DNA of 64,000 nucleotides from Bacillus kwashiorkori (GTDB taxonomy: Bacteria; Bacillota; Bacilli; Bacillales; Caldibacillaceae). The position numbers and the translations under genes were made by a program. This document shows positions 63,965 to 64,000 of this stretch, in pieces. Under the pieces are notes generated by a model. It saw nothing but the letters and a program-made list of their open reading frames with translations, was not told the origin of the DNA and did not search any database. The number at the start of each line of letters is the position of its first letter. Position 1 is the stretch's first letter. Location: the NCBI RefSeq assembly GCF_001375515.1, contig NZ_CTDX01000013.1:62001-126000 (forward strand), written 5' to 3'.

Positions 63965-64000
63965 CTCCAAAATTCGATATTCGATACCTACTCATTTATT

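Overview
The window is a piece of chromosome from a low-GC, endospore-forming member of the Bacillaceae. The evidence is the spore genes (spoVIF, yjcZ-type, spoVAC/AD/AE, cotZ, cotO, yjcA), the SD-dependent starts with many TTG and GTG codons, and gene order that closely follows the yitK-to-yjcA part of the Bacillus subtilis chromosome. Apart from maltose and c-di-GMP genes at the right end, this is a core chromosomal segment and not a mobile island. I saw no tRNA, rRNA, CRISPR array, transposase or prophage.

Layout. (1) 0-13.3 kb is a spore locus. It holds spoVIF, a Gly/Tyr-rich YjcZ-like peptide and an extra spoVAC-spoVAD-spoVAE operon led by a YhcN/YlaJ-type lipoprotein. It also holds a six-gene sugar-nucleotide/glycosyltransferase operon (probably an L-6-deoxy-HexNAc glycan for the spore surface), two small unknown proteins, yjcA, cotZ, cotO and a cytoplasmic-looking endonuclease I. 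(2) 13.3-28.2 kb is fabI (with FapR operator), yjbQ, prpE, yjbO, nadK, yjbM, yjbK, cwlQ, yjbI, spxH, pepF, coiA, mecA and spx. This groups the Spx proteolysis adaptors with Spx itself, and between spxH and pepF lies a RoxS/RsaE small RNA gene with a Rex operator on its promoter. (3) 28.6-42.9 kb is trpS with a tryptophan T-box, yjbA, yjaZ, the appDFABC oligopeptide transporter, fabH-fabF (with FapR operator), yjaV and yjaU. (4) 43.1-49.1 kb is yjzD, yitW, yitV, yitU, a pair of tiny overlapping genes, yitT, a degV gene, a DUF3941 peptide gene and yitK (yajQ). (5) 49.2-60.2 kb is a maltose/maltodextrin regulon: LacI-type regulator, GH65 phosphorylase, membrane-anchored GH13 amylase, MdxEFG-type ABC importer and a cytoplasmic GH13 cyclomaltodextrinase/neopullulanase, with repeated LacI-type operator sequences between the divergent transcripts. 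(6) 60.3-63.8 kb is a DUF2777-like gene and a FIST-PAS-GGDEF-EAL signalling protein whose GGDEF motif is degenerate.

Compared with my memory of the B. subtilis order, several blocks are missing at the junctions: the thiamine genes between yjbQ and fabI, oppABCDF between trpS and spx, the arginine operon between yitW and yjzD, and med-comZ upstream of fabH. Intergenic repeats of two families sit in several of the gaps.

Coordinates of starts were chosen from ribosome binding sites, and many differ from the longest possible ORF. Functions are inferred from recognisable motifs and gene order; no database search was possible.
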